Of a stretch of 64,000 bases of DNA, positions 21,431 through 33,554 are shown one piece after another; positions within the stretch are counted from its first letter, which is position 1, and every line of letters begins with the position of its first letter. The notes beneath the pieces were generated by a model that was not told the origin of the DNA, searched no databases, and was given only the letters and a program-made list of their open reading frames with translations. This DNA comes from Hyaloscypha bicolor E (Eukaryota; Ascomycota; Leotiomycetes; Helotiales; Hyaloscyphaceae), in NCBI RefSeq assembly GCF_002865645.1, contig NW_020194555.1, forward strand, positions 1,240,001-1,304,000, written 5' to 3'. The translations under genes and the position numbers were made by a program.

Positions 21431-23250
21431 GTGACGCTGACGTCACAACAAAACCCTTCTCCTTCGAAATAAACCCAATGATCTCCAACAGCCAAGCAAC
21501 ACCATTCAAGCACACATAAAACACCACAGGGATGGATAATCCCAAAAAACAAATTCCCCAAGTAACCTCTCCTTAAAATCGTCGCCTCAAGCTCCGACCG
21601 CGTGATTTCCGCAGCACCAGCAATGTAAACGGTCCGATCAGCCTGTAGAAAGATACAAGACTCAGGCCAAAACAATAAGTTAAGAGGACTCTCCACCCAT
21701 GGGTTTTCCATAGGTTGAGTAAAGAGGGGGCGCCGCCGAAGTCTTTGGCTAGGTGGACATGTAGGCCGAGTGATCGACGCCATATTGGAATCTGGAGGAC
21801 GGGCGGGAGGAGATGGCGGCATGGTGCTGAGGTTTGACGGGACATACGGGAGAGAATGAGGGATAACCACCACGTTGCTTGCTGTTCTGCGATTTGGGGG
21901 GGGGGGGGGGTTGCGCCGACGCCAGAGCGCTCGAAGCCTATGTAGGCGATCGTGAGGTGAGTCGGAGAAACGATGTTACGGATGTTGGCGTTGTTTGAGG
22001 TTGGGAAAGGGGGATGGAGGTAGGAGAATGTTTGTTTATAGCTTTTGAGGATATTAGTTGTATTTTGGTAAAGAAAAGTGGAGACTAACCCAGTGTAGTA
22101 TATTATGCAATTCGGTTTCACTTCCTTTTCTTGCATACGTCGCCAGTCTTTTCTGCCTTTCCTTGCTTCGGAAATGATGCGACCAGTCTCGTCGATTCCT
22201 TTATGAAACGTGTCAACCCAATTCCGACTGAGCGTCCTCTGGGAGGTCAATATACTGTACCTGTTCCCAATCGCATTCAGAAACCAATTTCGTTCTCCTG
22301 TCCAATGTCTATTTAAGTACGGCATCGCTTTAGTAGATTTATTAAGGAACACATACGCCCTCCCAAATATTTCCTTGGCAACGCACCAACATGGTGATTC
22401 ATGCCCGCTTGGGTGCCCGTCAAAAACCACAAGACGCATTTAATCACGAAGTCTGGGACGAACCACCGCATCCAGCTCTTAGCAACGACGTGGTGAACAT
22501 GCGTCGGCTTTGATGGCTTCGTAGGCTATGTCTATCGCGGTTTCCCCGCATACTAGGATGAGGACATCGCGCCAGGAAAATTGGCAGTGATGTTTGTATT
22601 TTGAAGAGTGGAATACATCTCCTTGATGTGTTCGATTCCAAGAATGCTGGGAATGTTTGGTTCGATGTGGAGACCGATGCAGATTTCTATGTGTGACCAT
22701 TGGAGCGCCTCCTTTTGTCCATTTTGGGCCGTGTGTTGGACTGTGTATTTCCACTTCTCATTGAAAGAGTTTGGTAAGTTGGCAGTGACTCTGCTACCAA
22801 GTTTTAAGTGAGATCCAAGATCAAATTTCTTGAGGTAGGATCGTAAATATTCTACATATTGAGGGAAGGTGATGTGATCTGGGATTTCCCGTTGGAAACG
22901 GTGATTGGAGAATGCAATTAATTGTTTAAAGGAGATTAGTTCTGCATTTTCATAGGAGCGATAGTTGAATGTCCATCCGATGCCATGTTCTCTCCTCTAC
23001 TGTCAAGGATCTATTTTCTGGAGATGGTGTGGCTTGCAATGGGTCTCCGAGCTGTCGTTGATGTTCTGGACTGGACAGAAAAGGAACGTACGCTTCGAAG
23101 ATACATGTTTCAATTGACCTTTTGGATGTAGATTCTTCCAACGATATCTTTAAAGTCACCAATCTACCAAGTCTATCTGGTGTGATTAATGCATTCCTCC
23201 TAATGTTTGTGTTATACCAACTCGCCCGGCGCGATAACAACAACTCGCAT
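21430..23250 (-). pseudogene. Flavin-containing monooxygenase, broken by several frameshifts
   Basis: Minus-strand pieces run in the order of a fungal FMO: MRVVVIAPGELV near 23250 (a damaged Rossmann start with a stop soon after); YENAELISFKQLIAFSNHR near 22930; FPQYVEYLRSYLKKFDLGSH; RDVLILVCGETAIDIAYEA near 22550 (second nucleotide-binding region, with V where the GxGxxG motif needs its first G); GRAYVFLNKSTKAMPYLNR near 22340; KPNCIIYYTG (the conserved late ATG-type motif) near 22100; IGFERSGVGATPPPPQIAEQ; and AKDFGGAPSLLNLW. The frame changes near 22620, 22480, 22365, 21660 and 21545, and stops lie between the pieces. A 150-bp intron (GTTAGT..ATAG, about 21939-22088) still looks functional. 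A run of 15 C/G at 21896-21910 lies inside the old coding sequence. The gene is dead. The family oxidises N, S or ketone groups using FAD and NADPH, often in secondary metabolism. Confidence 0.8.
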
Positions 23251-23477
23251 GGTTTCCATTCCGGTGCTTTGCAGAATACCCGTTCTGCCACTTGGTTTGG
23301 GGGTGACGTTGAAGAAGTACGAAGCACGGTCCGTCATGCAGTACAATTCGAAGCTGCTGGGTACAGCCAGTAAAACGAGGTACGTCGATGGAAATGTACA
23401 TATCACGACTGGAATTACTTCCCCCCAACAACAATGAATCCTCTAACTATCCCTCTCCGCGACCACCACCCAAACAA

Positions 23478-24379
23478 TCATCTTGCGGCGTTCAACTTCC
23501 CTAGTCCCCTACCAAAATTCTCCAACGTCTTCTTCCTGTGCTCCAAAAATTGACTTAACGATGCAAAAACAAGTTCTGAAATGTCCCTTGGCTCAATATT
23601 CTTTGCCTCGTATCCTGCCAGCACAAACAAACCATGGTATTCCTGCTCTGTCTTCAATGTATCGTATGGATAACCCATAATCTTTGCCAACAGACATAGC
23701 AGCAAAGGAGAAAGAAGTGATGTGTCATCTGAGAGGATTAGATCAAATGCCAACACAGAGCCATTTAATTCTCTTCGAGCATACGTGAGAATGAGTAAAC
23801 GCGAGGGCGAGAAATAATACACGGTATCGAGAGCAAGAGCCTAGCAATTAACTTCTTCCTGTCCTGCTTCGGCGATGTACGGGACGGTAATTCTTTCACT
23901 GCTCTGGGGAATTCATCATCCCACAGTCGGATTCGCAGCGTCGTTGCAGAAGATCTCGATGGCAGGTCATTGGAAGCACAATGTGAAGCGAGTATCTCAT
24001 TGGCATAACTGTATTGACTGGGATCGAGTGTAATACCGGTGTGTTTGTCGAGCGAAGGGGAGCGCTGTAGGGTGCTTTGATCCGAATATCCCCAAGATGG
24101 AGTTGTTTTCAACAATCCTTGAGTTAGATATAATGTCTGATCTCCGCATCCGAATCCAAGGTCCAAGAATGTTCTTCTAGACAAAGGGGTAGAAACTGGA
24201 TTCCCGCTTTGCGGGAGCAACCCCGCGGTCTCAAAAATTTCCTCGAGTAACGCTTAACATGCCTTTGGAAAATTCGTTAGTGTCCTAGCTTGTCTCTCAG
24301 AGTTGAACTTGTTGCACGATTCTGGGGAATATTTACCCTCCAGTACCCCTTGTTGATCCACATAGTTGGCAGCCGTAAT
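23478..24379 (-). CDS. SAM-dependent methyltransferase; 5' end unresolved and an in-frame TAA in the unspliced frame
   Basis: Class I methyltransferase motif I is clear (FLDLGFGCGDQTLYL near 24175), followed by GITLDPSQYSYANEIL (the post-I acidic/adenine region) and, after a 59-bp intron (23841-23899), LALDTVYYFSPSRLLILTYA (motif IV-V region) and a C-terminus ending GRGLGKLNAAR. Upstream, the frame reads ITAANYVDQQGVLE and then either continues through NFPKAC, stop, ALLEEIFE (TAA at 24254-24256) or is spliced by an 84-bp intron with GTAAAT donor, CTAAC branch site and TTAAG acceptor that removes the stop. Which is true decides whether the gene is alive. A separate membrane-anchor-like exon (WGWVAITAILFSVGVTAGGL) lies at 24446-24658 and could be the N-terminus. 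It sits next to the broken monooxygenase. Confidence 0.6.
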
Positions 24380-24658
24380 CTGATATTGAGACGGGTATGG
24401 TCAAAATCACATACCGCGTTCTGAGCAGCGCCATTTCGACCGGATCTACAAGAAGAAAATATGTACTTTGAAATGGGGAAGAGGAATATGCCGATAATCA
24501 GACAAACAAAATTTGAGGTCGCTGGCCAACGACGTGTGTTCTGGATGTCGTACTAGACCCCCGGCTGTGACGCCCACTGAGAACAAAATGGCAGTAATGG
24601 CAACCCAACCCCACTTTTTAGTATAGAGCACTGATGTGCGCTGCCTCGATTTGTTCAT

Positions 24659-25069
24659 GCGGGTTAATGAGGACTGTGGAGGAGATTTGTGGAGATTGCA
24701 TTAAAGCACAATTAACGGCATTAGCCATGGAAGTCCTTGAAAACTTCGTGCACTGTTAGGAATGCATATATGGTAAGATCTTGAATCCACGGAGATCAAA
24801 CAGCAAAGCGAAAGTCACTGCAAGAAATGCTCGGTTTAGGAAGGAAAACGTGGAATAGGGGGAGCTGCCCCGAAAATGACGCTAACCTAAGCTAAATTAG
24901 CGTGTCTTCTAATCTTCTGAAATAACATCACCGGAACTTTTCTTCTCCAAAACAACACGAAAGAATCTCGCGACGACCACCACAATCAAGCCTCAAACTC
25001 CAACACGAGACTGACCCAGATACCGAGGGCTCAGTCAAAATTCAAACCGAGTTCCCGACCCTCAATTAT
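24659..25069. other. Intergenic, 5' flank of the F-box gene
   Basis: A 411-bp spacer between divergently read genes. The last 150 bp are rich in CA/AC, as in fungal 5' leaders. No other feature seen. Confidence 0.5.
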
Positions 25070-28000
25070 ATGCAACCAGAGCCCACCGAAGCATCAACAG
25101 ACATCCATCCCCAAATCAACGCCTCGGAACTCTCCAACACCTCCCATCATGGCTTTCTCCCTGCCCATCTGCATCCCGCAGACATACGCGACCCTCTCGA
25201 AGAGGAACGCGTCGAGTCACCAGATCCAGGCCACCCAGCAGGCGTTGCGGAGTCGGTATCTCGCGAGGACACGAGTCTGCCAGCGGAATTTCGACGATTG
25301 AGACTGGACCAAGGCGTCGAGAACAAACCAAAGGCATCATTTCAACGAATTTCTGAGTACGAGAATGCTTTGTCTCCATCTTCACCGAGGAAGCAGAGTG
25401 AAGGCCCTGGTTTCAAAGTAATCAAACACAAGGGAAAGAACGCGTTCGATGGCACTGAATTTGAAAAATTTCCTAACGGTATGCCAAATACCAGTGTCTT
25501 TATGAGACCTCGCCTTCTTTTTACTCTTTGCTGACTGATATTTCTCAGAGGTCTTGACCCACATCCTGTCACACTTGCCCGCTGCTTCGCTCTCCGCAGT
25601 CTCCCTTGTTTCCAGAAGATTTTACAGTTTAGTCACGACGCCTCACGCCTGGCGTACCGCATTCTCACGATTCTTCCCTGGTCAGGATGCCATTGACGCA
25701 CTGATACTTCCGAATCGTCGCGGATCTGATCAAGAAGATCGTGAGCAACTTCGATCCGAACGACGGCTCTTCACGAGATTGATCGGATTGGCATCCTGGC
25801 GCAGCGAATACATCCTCCGGACTAGACTCTTGCGAAGCTTGGCTCGAGGAAAGCCTGCCCAGATTGCTCCAGGCCATGGGGCTTCTTCTCGTTCAAACAG
25901 TGCTGCCAATAATTCCAATGCAGTTGTCACTTACAGTTCACAGCTATTCGCCACTGTCAATCACATCCATGCTGTCTTCAGCAATGGCAAGAAATCTCCA
26001 CGATTCATTCACGGTACCGATGAGACTGGGACGGCTTGTACCAGCGATCCGAATATTGGCAGAATCGATAGCTGGGGGCTCTCGGACCCACAGGCACTCC
26101 CTCAATTTGCGGACCTCTTCGTTAGCGATCAGCAATATGGAGCTGGTGATGGACCAGCCGGCCTGCCGAACTCAATGGATCTCAGCCAGCCTTTTGGCAT
26201 GATTTACGGTGAAGGGTTTCCTGGAGGGCAATCTTACTTTAGATCTTCAGATGAGATGCGTGGGCGCTTTTTGAGCCAGCCTCCCGTGGATCTGGTGGCT
26301 TATGACGCCGGTATCCCCAAAATCCCAGCACTCACCGAGGCTGTCTCTGCAGTGTGGATTGCGAAATCGGGTCCAGTTCTTCACGCGACCGATGGTCTCA
26401 TTGGTATGCTGACTGGCTCCACATTGGGTATTATAACCGCCCATTCTTTAGGCGCCGATACTCTCAATGGCCGTCGAATTGGACGTGGTCAATTGACCGC
26501 GAAATGGGTCCTCAGCCCCGGGGTTCCCATTGTCGCTATCAAAGTTGACGATTCCTATGATTCGAAGCGAAAAGTGGCCGGCAGGATTTGGGCAGTCGCA
26601 CTGAACGCACTCGGCGAAGTGTATTATCTTACGGAGACCCCTTCGTCCGGCTTAATTGATGGCAGACATGTAGACAATGAGACTGGCCGACATGCTTGGA
26701 GTGCTGGTCGTACCGCGTATTGGAACCTGGTTGAGTCATCTCGTCGTGTTGCGAAGGATGATCCCTATCAAGAAGCCGAAATCCATGGAAGCTACTCCCC
26801 GAGATCCTCTTCAAAGAAGACCAATCTATCCCGAACCCAGATTATAGCTGAGACGATGGAGATTGAGAAGTTCCTTGGATATCGACCAGCTCATTTTCAA
26901 AAGTTTTGTGAAGGTTGGGACATGCGGAGAAGGCTAGAAGTTGACTTTGCAGGTGATGATGGCAATGGAGTCGGGGAAGGTATTTTCGTCATCAAGTGCG
27001 GAATCGAAGAGGAGCAGGCAGAGATAAGAAGATTCACGCGTTGGAAGTCTGAGCAAGCTTCTCTGGAGGAGTATCCTCTCCCGAAGACACCTCCATTGGC
27101 ACCACGCGCAACTACAATGGCCTCTCTCTTCGGAGGAGGCACTGTGATCAGTCCTCCCCGGAACGCCTCGCCAGAAAGAACCCAGAGAAGTTCTCTGTTC
27201 GGCGGAAGCACGGTAACAAGCCCAGCAAGAAAGTCATCCCATGATCGATCGCCGAGTACACCCAGCAGTCCGGCCTTCAAGACGGTATCCACAACTCTTG
27301 TCGAAGAATGGCGATCTTCAATCTTGTCTTTGAAGGATCATCCGAGCGAGGAGATAACGACAAGTGCAATCGACATGTCCATTTATGCTACGTTGACGAT
27401 TGCAGAAGACCCTCTGAGCACAGTAAATGGCGAGTCGAACTTCTCGTCGCCCTTTACTACTCCTTCTGATCAAGATACTGTGTCCGGCTCTCACATTCCA
27501 GGCCACAGAGCTCGCTTCCTTGCTGTCGGGACTAAGACAGGGGTCGTCATCATGTGGAACATGAGAGGCCCTCAGTCTCCGAATGCTGCTTTGGTGAACG
27601 AGTTGCACCCGCTGCGCACTATTTACACGGATTCTCCACAGATATCTTGTCTTGCGGTATCTGCCCTGTATATTGTACATGGTGGTAATGATGGACTTGT
27701 CCAAACCTGGGACCCTCTGGCGTCGAATCTTCAACCCATCAGAACATTGAACTCGCGGTTCTCATCCCGAGCTCGACGTAGGCTGGTACAAGCTGAGGCC
27801 TCGATCCAGGGGGTAGGTATCAACCTCTACGCTGCTGGAGCAATCATGATCGATCCGGATCCAACAGTACTTCGTGGCATGGTCTCGCTTGGAACACATC
27901 TACGCTTTTGGTCATACAGCTCGTCTTCTGCTGATCAATATCAGAGCAAGAAGCGCCGTCTACGTCGATCAGGAGAGCGTGGAAGCAACGGCGGTCCTGA

Positions 28001-28730
28001 TCGATTTACTAATACTGGTCGAGGAGCTTTGATGGATTATATCGCGACCGAACAGGAAGAACTCAAGAAGGAGAAATTGCGCAGATCAAGAGAAGAAGCT
28101 AGATTGCGAGGTCGATTTGGCGTTGGCTTGGGCGGACTCAGTGAGGAAGAAGCACTTCGATATGCTGAAATGGTCTCCGCAGAAGCTTTCCAAAAGGACG
28201 AGGAGCGACGCATGAGTGATACAGGTTATCTAGCAGATGCCAACGAGAGCTCTGCTACGCAGAGTGTTTGGACCAGCAGCGCCACTGTAACTCCAGAAGG
28301 AAGCGTCAAAGGCACGATAGGCTCCCCGCCAAAATACAAGATGGACGATGAGTTCGAACATGATTTGGAGGAGGCTATCCGTCTTTCGCTTCTCGATGGC
28401 GTCGACGAAGGCGGAAGGTCCCCGAGAGCTTCTGGGTCTGGCGAGTATGAGATCCCAATCACGTACAAGCAGAAGAAGAGTCGTCGTTCAGCGTCATCCT
28501 CGCCATCGACTAGTCAGGCTTCGAAAAATCGAGTAAAGACCAAGGGATCTGGGAGCAAGAAGACCGAACCTATTGCGGCGGATGATCTGGATTTTGCGTT
28601 GCAGTTGAGCTTGGCTGAGGCCAAGAGTCATGCCGAGAACGAGAGCCCCGTTGAGGAGCAGCAGGTTGACGAGTTTCCGATCTTGGAGGTCCCTGAGGTT
28701 GCTGGCAAGGGCAAGGGGCGAGCGAGTTGA
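25070..28730 (+). CDS. UFO1: Ufo1-like F-box protein with WD-type region and ubiquitin-interacting motifs
   Basis: Exons 25070-25478 and 25549-28730 (70-bp intron) give 1196 residues. The first about 135 residues are disordered. The F-box follows across the splice site (NEVLTHILSHLPAASLSAVS, then LVSRRFYSLV), predicting binding to Skp1 in an SCF ubiquitin ligase. The middle contains WD-like strands (AVWIAKSGPVLHATDGLIGM; FLAVGTKTGVVIMWNMRGPQ; ALYIVHGGNDGLVQTWDP). The C-terminal part has two ubiquitin-interacting motifs with the expected acidic-Ala-Ser core: EHDLEEAIRLSLLD around residue 1075 and DLDFALQLSLAEA around residue 1155. This order, F-box, WD propeller, UIMs, is that of yeast Ufo1, the SCF adaptor that turns over the HO endonuclease and Rad30. 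The linker at 27100-27270 has two FGG-x-T repeats. The substrate in this fungus is unknown. Confidence 0.88.
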
Positions 28731-31110
28731 TTTTTTGGTGTGGTTCGAGTATTTAATTGCGCTTTTAAGACGCTGGGCTTGCATTTCTTCTTTTCTTGGC
28801 CCTTTCAGGTTTGTGCGGGCCTGCTGCGTTTAGTCAAATTCTACAGCTTCATTTTTCGACTCTGCGAACTGTATTTGAATCGAAGTGTGATTTGATTGAT
28901 TCTCACAGTTCGACTCTGAGCTGTGCCGCGTCCTAACTGCACCGTGGAAAGCCTCCCACGTCACAGGAGCGGTGTATTAGGAATCCAATTCGACTCACAA
29001 GCTACAGCCTCACTCCCACCTCACTCCCACCTCCGTCTCATTCTCCTCCATCACTCATCAACTCCCCCTTCTCGTACTGTATAACAACCAATCCCGGCAG
29101 TCATTGCACAGCAGGCGTTATTGGGGCTATTATCCCGTGCAGCCAGTCAGCTCCTTCTAACGGGAGAAGGGCTCATGGGATACTCGTTGGCTGAGCCTCA
29201 ACTCTGTCTGGGCCGCCTCGCTTCGCTCGTCGGTAGCAGCAACTCCGACATACCACCAACTCCCATATTTCCAAATAACTGCCACGCTAGATATTATAAT
29301 ACATTTTATATATGTATATATATCTTAATTGACTTATTAAGCCCCTTAAGTTTTAAGCTATGCGATGCATGGTTGTAGTGTAATCGAATCCCTGCGCATG
29401 CCTTGGCAATTGCAGAGCACGGTGTCCTTATCAGCGATCTGCTTACGGAGATGGCAGATACACTTGATGAGAATTATGAACGAGCAATGAGCAATGAGTG
29501 TTTCTTACGGGCGTTCTAGAGCTTCTTTCATGTGGTGGGGCGTCTTGCAGGCCCGAAATTTCAATCAAGGTCTCTACAATAAGTGATGGATAAGACTTTG
29601 ATTATGGAGAATGGTTTTCACGGACGATCTTTGCTGTACTTACTCAGAACGGCCCTTTACCGCTCCGAAATAAAATCAATGCTTCGGAATCGGATCTAAA
29701 CCAGGCTTTTACTCTTTGCATTGCGTCTGCTAATGCGGCCCATGGTTAAAACCCTAAGTACCGGGATGATGCCGTTACACAACGCATGCTTCTTATGATG
29801 AAGGATACTCACGTGTAAAGTTCACGTGGCATGCAGCGCAATTTCTAGCGACAGCTTGCAAGTAATATAGCCTATAACTAGCTTCTCTCACTCTCTCTTT
29901 CTTCTCTCCACAGTAATCTCAAGACCGTTTGTAGCGGGGAGTGAGGCGCCCCCAGAGGCCCCTGCACACCCTCAGACCCAGATATCACGTTCCCTCTTGT
30001 AAGCAACCTAAAACGTAGCTATACCCAATGTAGGCAAATTTTGCCAAAGATTCGCCAAGACTATGCCAAGATTTTTGCCAAGACTTGGATTTCGCTCATA
30101 ACGCGGTGTCTTTTGGCCTTGTACGCCTTATGGCAATAGGATACCTCGCTACAAGAAGCATTGGCGCAAGAGGGGGCAGGGGGTGTCGCTAGGCCCCTGA
30201 CCCCCCACCCTCTACGATTAATGTAATGAGAGAGAGCGCGAGTACCTACGTCACGTGTTTCTATCCGCGTGAACTGGGAAAGTCACACGAATAGGAGGTC
30301 GCGGCCATACGTCCGTAAGTCTTGCAACCGGCAGGGATGAGTGCTTAGCCTCAGGACGCCACATGCAGCTGCTAGCAACAAATATTAGGGGCTCGAGAGC
30401 CTGTTGCAGTAGGAATACAAGTAGGAGGTTTAACAATGTTTATAGGGGCTGTGCGCTATATTTTGGCCCCTGAACGCCTGCAAGGCCTTGTAGTTACAGC
30501 TCTTCCTGGTTGCCGTGCAATAACCTGCCACTTAAGCGAGAAGTGACGCCGACCCTGATAGTTACAAGGCTTCTCGCCGCGACCTCCGTAGGTATCGAGA
30601 ATGCTATGCGGCGTCGCGCGCATATGTTTTGTCCGTACGTCCCAACTCCCAAGAACCTCGTCTTAAAATCCGGGCACCGGGTACGCCTGGAGTAAGGATT
30701 CTAAGTGGTGCTCGTTGTGACGAGCCAATGGCGTGGCGTGCTGCCCGCCCAGCGATGTGGGACGGCCGGGGGAGGCACAAGAGGCGTGTGCTTGATATCA
30801 GGAAGGCAACCCAGCTGGTCTGCTTGGCATCTCCACCTGGCCTGTTACAGGGTTCTTTTTGGATTGTTCTCTTACTTAAAGTACCTGGCCTTTGACGCCT
30901 GAAAATCACTTGAACCAGCCATGGCCTGTTTAAGTGAGCTGTGTCAGCCAAGTGGGGACGCCAAGCAGGCCAGCTCAACTACATATTCATGTGATGTCTT
31001 AAGTCCAGATCCTTCTGCGATCTGCAAGCACATATCAATGTCTTCACCGTCTGTTTTCATCTTTCGTCCGAAGAAAAGAATAGATTCGTTCAAAGTCGAT
31101 GAAGTGAGGG
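28731..31110. other. 2.4-kb gene-free stretch
   Basis: Around 29390-29750 there are protein-like scraps in shifting frames (HGVLISDLLTEMADTLDENY) suggesting a decayed gene. Around 30033-30090 a short GCCAA-containing unit is repeated imperfectly about five times (TTGCCAA, TCGCCAAGA, TGCCAAGA). AGGCCCCTG-rich tracts occur near 29956 and 30191. An inverted repeat at 30810-30979 is listed separately. No intact gene is seen. Confidence 0.45.
30810..30979. repeat. Imperfect inverted repeat of about 40 bp with short loop
   Basis: The stretch from about 30811 (CCAGCTGGTCTGCTTGGCAT..) matches the reverse complement of the stretch ending about 30978 (GAGCTGGCCTGCTTGGCGT..) over roughly 38 bp with several mismatches; the loop is about 90 bp. 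It may be a tiny transposon relic or the ends of one. Confidence 0.5.
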
Positions 31111-33114
31111 ATGGAGACACCTGATTTTCGCGCGATAACAAAGACGGAGGTGAAAGAGAAGAAGGAAGAGAAGGAGGAGGAGAAGGAGAAGGGGGAGAAG
31201 GGGATGAAAGAGAAGGAGAGGGAGAAGAAGAAGCGGGCTAGGAAGCCGAAGGTTAGGACCGGATGTATAACGTGTAAGGTGTGGAGAGTAAGTCCCAACT
31301 TCTCGGAGTATCTATTCCTCTTATAGCAATGTCCAACAGCTCTTGGGATATCCTACTAGCAATGTCCAATAGCGGCTGGAACATTCTACCCCCGAAAATA
31401 CCTGAAAGAAGTATGCTGACTCCGATTTCTTGGGAATAGGTGAAGTGTGATGAGAATCGGCCGGAGTGTAATCGGTGTATCAAATTCGGTCTCTTTGCTT
31501 CCAAAGAAAAATCACTCGAGGGTCGACTGACACGAAGCAGGAATAAAGTGTGATGGATTCCTTGTCATTCCTCCACCAAGGGAACAGAGCCGGCCACGCA
31601 GGATCTCGAGTCGACCGCTCGTTCCGTATGGGCATTTTCTGAACGATGTCACAATGCCGCTGAGAGAAGTGAATGCGTCGAGGTTTCAGAGCCAGGAGGA
31701 GCATCGCTTCTTCCAGCTCTACGTCACGAAGACGGCGGAGCATCTGAGTGGTTTCTATAGTCCTACTTTGTGGAAACAGATTGTGCTGCAAGCTTCAGAG
31801 GCCGATGAGTCGATTCGACATGCTGTCATCTCTATCGGCGCTTTGGACATGACTGCCGTCTCTGGCCGCAAACGCACCAATTCAAAACTTTCCAAAGAAA
31901 TTGAGGATCACCATGTCTTTGCGCTCAGCCAGTACAGCAAGGCGATTAATTGTCTTCGGCAAAAGGTATTTAGTACGAACTATGATTTGCGGACTGCGCT
32001 GGTAGCGAGTCTACTTATTGTGTGTTTCGAGACGTACCACGGGAACTACGAGTCTGCGAACCGGCAGACGAGGACAGCTGTCAACTTGATTGCATCGCAT
32101 CGCGAGGCGCTTCCGCATTCTAGCCGCAACATGAAGAGCGAGATCGAGGACGATCTACGCGCCGCATTCGATCGGTTGGATATCCAGTCGATGTCCCAGA
32201 CTGATATGTACACGTTGCCTGAACATCTAAAGATGCTGGACTGCAATGCGGACTTGCTGGAAACGATGCCGGCAGTGTTTGAGGATGTCACGACGACGAG
32301 GAGGTACTTTAATTTGGTGTGCAGACAGACGATGCATTTTGCGTGTGCGTGTTGGACGGTGCACACTGCCCTTCTCACCCCCCCGCCGCCTTTCTCTCAC
32401 CCCACCCTCTGCTCAGCGACTCCGAGTAAGCCGTCGTTGAGCTACTTCGACGCGGCAGTCCCTTACACAGCCGAGTTCCTGAAACTGGGCAGGCAGAAGT
32501 TCGAGCAGGCGGAACGATGGATGAAGGCTTTTCGCCCGCTGTTTGATGAGAAGCGCAAAGTGAGGGGGAGTAAGGAGTGTCTTGCTGTCTCGGCGCAGCG
32601 GATGCAGTACCTGGTTACGTATATTGCACTGAGTTCAATGGGTACCATGATCGAGACAAGTTACGACAAGTACCATGATTTGTTTCGGGAAATCGTGGAT
32701 CTTGGTCAAGACATGTGCTTCCCGTCTCACCATTTGGATGTGGAGGGGAAAGGAGAGGGTGTTGGAGACGAAGGATCGCAGGAAATGTTCCTCTTTGATC
32801 TGCAGTCCGTGATGCCGCTTGATTTTGTAGCGAAGAAGTGTCGGGATCCGGCATTGAGGAGGACGGCCATTTGGCATATGAAGGCGAGGCCGAGGAGGGA
32901 GACTTTTTGGGATAGTTTTGTTGCGGCGACGGTTTGTGAGTGGGTTGTTGCGGTTGAGGAGGAGGGAATGGTTGGTGGACTTGTGCGGGAAGAGAACAGG
33001 GCGCGGGATATTGGTGTGAGACTTGAGCTTGAGAGTGTGGATAAAGTGAGGAAGGCGAAAGTCTGGTGTACGCTTGGTACTGGCGCGAGGAGGGAAGGGG
33101 TTGTTGAGTGGTGA
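31111..33114 (+). CDS. Zn2Cys6 fungal transcription factor
   Basis: Three exons (31111-31287, 31440-31488, 31541-33114; introns of 152 and 52 bp) encode 599 residues. A very charged Lys/Glu N-terminus leads into a complete binuclear zinc cluster split over all three exons: GCITCK.., VKCDENRPECNRC and IKFGIKCDGF, which has the CX2CX6CX5-12CX2CX6-8C order with basic residues between. Downstream, RFFQLYVTKTAEHLSGFYSP begins the fungal-specific regulatory half, continuing to the C-terminus without a DNA-binding relative. It is expected to act in the nucleus as a sequence-specific regulator binding CGG-type sites. The middle cluster exon is only 49 bp. Targets are unknown; the closest genes give no obvious pathway. 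Confidence 0.9.
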
Positions 33115-33554
33115 GGCAGATGGTGAAGGGGCGGTTGTGTACAGCGTGGCGTTTGGGTTGGCTTGAAAAGATGGGAAGTTGTTAGATTGAGCAGAGTAAA
33201 CAAAACCAAATGCACTACAGGTGTTGCAACCATGTGGAGACAGTTGACCTGAGTCGTTCTTTAGGAAGTTGGAAATTCGACCCCTATTGGCCGCCAGCAC
33301 CCTTGGAGACTGAGTCTGTGAGAGCTGGTGGAGTGGATATTGTGATTACGTTGATATGGGCTTCGAATTGATATGAGTAGGAACCCTCTGGGCGATTAGA
33401 AGACCAGGCTTGTTGAAGTTGTTGACAAAGAAAGAGAATAATTGATAGTTTCTGGTGGGGTAGCTACGTCCGCTCTTGCTGACCCTGCCGGATGCGCTTT
33501 ACCTTACCTCGACTTCTTTTTCTAAAACAACTACCACCCTTCCATACATCAATT
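33115..33554. other. Intergenic
   Basis: 440 bp between the transcription factor and the 2EXR remnant. No feature recognised. Confidence 0.5.

Noticed and set aside
29800..30260. Solo LTR suggested by repeated CACGTG-containing ends
   Set aside because: The two ends do not align well as direct repeats, and no 5-bp duplication was found.
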